Source: Candidatus Caldatribacterium sp.
Lineage (GTDB): Bacteria > Atribacterota > Atribacteria > Atribacterales > Caldatribacteriaceae
Length of the DNA stretch: 14,865 nt
Direction of reading: 5' to 3'
Assembly (NCBI GenBank): GCA_025060675.1
Contig: JANXBI010000025.1
Coordinates: forward strand, 1 to 14,865
The stretch's first letter is position 1. Each line of letters begins with the position of its first letter. Below are positions 13,502 to 14,865 of this stretch, in pieces. The translations under genes and the position numbers were made by a program. A model generated the notes under the pieces. It searched no databases. It saw only the letters and a program-made list of their open reading frames with translations, and was not told the DNA's origin.

Positions 13502-13551
13502 GGTAGGTTTTTCTCACTTAAACTATATCCACCGCATGGAGGGATAAGGAA

Positions 13552-14865
13552 GTGAAAGCACGACTTTTGCCCGTGTACTTCTCTTCGGGGATGGACGAAG
13601 AGTACAGGAAGCAGGTGGCAACGCTTCGGGAACTCTTGCGTGAAGAAGCGGAAATCCTTGATCCGGTTCCTTTGGGGACTCAGGTGTCTGAGAGTGACGC
13701 CCTCCTCTTCCCTCAGGTTCTTGGGGAGGCGTATCGGTCAGTTGCCGTTCTGGAGGCGTATCGCCTGCCTGTCCTTGTTGTGACCTCGCCCTTTGGGACA
13801 ATGAACATGTGGGATTGGGAAATTGTCACGTATCTCCGCCACCACGGTATTCAAGTTTTTGCCCCCTACGCTCTTGAGCTTACCCGCTCCCTTGTACGCA
13901 CCTTTGCCTTCCGGAGGAGGGCACAACAGGCCAAGTTCCTCGTTTTCCAGGACAATCCTGGGGAGGGGATGCAAGCGGAGATTTTCAAACGCTTTTTCTG
14001 GTGGGAAACAGAATGTCGAAGAGGTATCCAGGAACGCTTTGGCATCGAAACTATCGTGCGGAGTTTCAGGGAACTTGGGGAACAGGCAAAGAGCATTCCC
14101 GATGCGGTTGCCGATGCCGAGTGGGCACGGTGGCGTCTTCCCGTTGAAGGGATAACCGAAAGATCCCTTCGGAGCGCAGTGAAGCTGTACCTTGCGCTTT
14201 CCCGGGAGCTTGAAACCCATGGGGATGTCCTCGGTATGGGTGTGAACTGCCTCAACGAGTCCTTCTTCTCCGATACCACACCATGTCTTGCTTGGGACAT
14301 GCTTTTCGAGGAGCGGAACGTGCTTTGGGCGTGCGAAGCGGATACGCTTTCCCTCCTCACCGAGTGTATCGTGTACTTTTCCCTGCAAGCTCCAGTCATG
14401 ATGACCAACATCTACCCCTTCCTCATGGGGGAGGCGGCCCTCAGGCACGAGCGTATCGACCGCTTCCCTGACGTTCCCGAACCTGAGCACCACGCCCTTT
14501 GTGCTCACTGTGGGTATCTTGGGGTGCTTCCACGTCCTTTTGCGGCCTCTTGGTGCGTGCGGCGGAAAGTTCTGCGTATCGTTGACGACAACGCCATTGC
14601 CCTGGATGCCCGGCTTCCTGAAGGCCAGATAACCTTGGTGAAGCTCCATCCCTCGCTTGCAAAAATGGTTGTGGCGCAGGGTTACCTTGAGGGATACGTT
14701 CAGTACCCTGGCTCCGATTGTGAAAATGGAGCACTCATTCGGGTTCGAGATGGGTACAGGCTCGTTGAAAAGCTCCCCTCCCACCATGTATGCCTTGTGG
14801 GAGGGGCACATGCTGCTGCGCTCCGCCAAATCGCCCAGGTGCTTGGGCTTGAGGTTGAGGAGATA
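13552..14865 (+). CDS. L-fucose/L-arabinose isomerase-like protein (partial, 3' end cut by window)
   Basis: 438 codons are open up to the window end with no stop. Start at GTG 13552, with GGAGGG at 13538-13543 and AAGGAA nearer. Seen: an N-terminal Rossmann-like part with LPVLVVTSPFGTMNMWDWE at about 72-90, then a central part resembling the fucose/arabinose isomerase superfamily: VNCLNE at 231-236, a TPC element at 243-245, CEAD at 261-264 (E262 and D264 likely metal ligands), TNIYPFLMGE at 285-294, a HHALCAHCG cluster at 313-321, and a late HHVCLVGGAHAA at 411-422. Known members convert aldoses to ketoses with Mn2+, but many proteins of this group are uncharacterised. The region around 411-438 resembles the family C-terminus, so probably little is missing. 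It is 50 bases downstream of the protease pair and may share its transcript. The exact sugar is unknown. Confidence 0.8.
   Translation, partial: MKARLLPVYFSSGMDEEYRKQVATLRELLREEAEILDPVPLGTQVSESDALLFPQVLGEAYRSVAVLEAYRLPVLVVTSPFGTMNMWDWEIVTYLRHHGIQVFAPYALELTRSLVRTFAFRRRAQQAKFLVFQDNPGEGMQAEIFKRFFWWETECRRGIQERFGIETIVRSFRELGEQAKSIPDAVADAEWARWRLPVEGITERSLRSAVKLYLALSRELETHGDVLGMGVNCLNESFFSDTTPCLAWDMLFEERNVLWACEADTLSLLTECIVYFSLQAPVMMTNIYPFLMGEAALRHERIDRFPDVPEPEHHALCAHCGYLGVLPRPFAASWCVRRKVLRIVDDNAIALDARLPEGQITLVKLHPSLAKMVVAQGYLEGYVQYPGSDCENGALIRVRDGYRLVEKLPSHHVCLVGGAHAAALRQIAQVLGLEVEEI

Noticed and set aside
13502..13551. A-T rich gap with TATATC before the isomerase-like gene as a possible promoter.
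   Set aside because: No acceptable -35 hexamer lies 16-18 bases upstream, and the short gap suits co-transcription with the protease pair.
13738..14829. Open frame of 363 codons on the - strand opposite the isomerase-like gene.
   Set aside because: The + strand frame carries clear family motifs and a good RBS; the antisense protein has no recognisable domain.

Overview
The window carries a compact bacterial chromosome segment with short intergenic gaps, Shine-Dalgarno sequences (GGAGG variants), ATG/GTG/TTG starts and recognisable -35/-10 promoters. The gene content (a sugar ABC transporter, an FGGY kinase, an MtaA-type methyltransferase, a Re-citrate/homocitrate synthase-type enzyme, a paired M16 protease and a fucose/arabinose isomerase-like enzyme) suggests an anaerobic, probably fermentative and possibly thermophilic bacterium. 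Atribacterota (OP9 / Caldatribacterium-like) is my best guess, with Thermotogota or deep Bacillota as alternatives. This is an inference from gene content; there is no rRNA in the window.

Region 1 (1-5589, + strand) is one tight operon that enters from outside the window. It holds the C-terminal end of a sugar ABC transporter ATPase, a small cupin, an NAD-dependent aldehyde dehydrogenase, a xylulokinase-like FGGY kinase, a D-2-hydroxyacid dehydrogenase and a DapA-superfamily aldolase that resembles 4-hydroxy-2-oxoglutarate aldolase. Gaps are 4-23 bases. Together they look like uptake and catabolism of a sugar or sugar acid. The aldolase would release pyruvate plus an aldehyde (possibly glyoxylate), and the two dehydrogenases would deal with the aldehyde or hydroxyacid. 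The substrate is unknown. A 16-bp-stem hairpin follows the operon. There is also an unexpected 15-bp hairpin inside the kinase gene.

Region 2 (5590-7490, + strand) starts with a gene-free stretch of about 280 bases that ends in a near-consensus promoter (TTGACG-17-TACAAT). It drives an MtaA/UroD-superfamily protein that keeps the His-x-Cys...Cys zinc ligands of corrinoid methyltransferases, followed by an overlapping GNAT acetyltransferase. A strong 14-bp hairpin at 7459-7489 separates it from the convergent genes.

Region 3 (7492-9938, - strand) is a two-gene operon: an aspartate-type aminotransferase followed by a homocitrate/Re-citrate synthase-type enzyme. The pair fits supply of citrate-derived 2-oxoglutarate/glutamate and amino-group exchange.

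Region 4 (10063-14865, + strand) holds a TIM-barrel sugar phosphate isomerase/epimerase-like protein, a two-subunit M16 metalloprotease (an active HxxEH subunit and a degenerate partner), and, cut by the window end, an L-fucose/L-arabinose isomerase-like protein. The promoters for regions 3 and 4 lie face to face in the 124-base gap, with predicted start sites about 9 bases apart. Base composition appears to rise from AT-richer on the left (aldehyde dehydrogenase gene) to GC-richer on the right. I saw no insertion sequences, CRISPR arrays, tRNAs or rRNAs.
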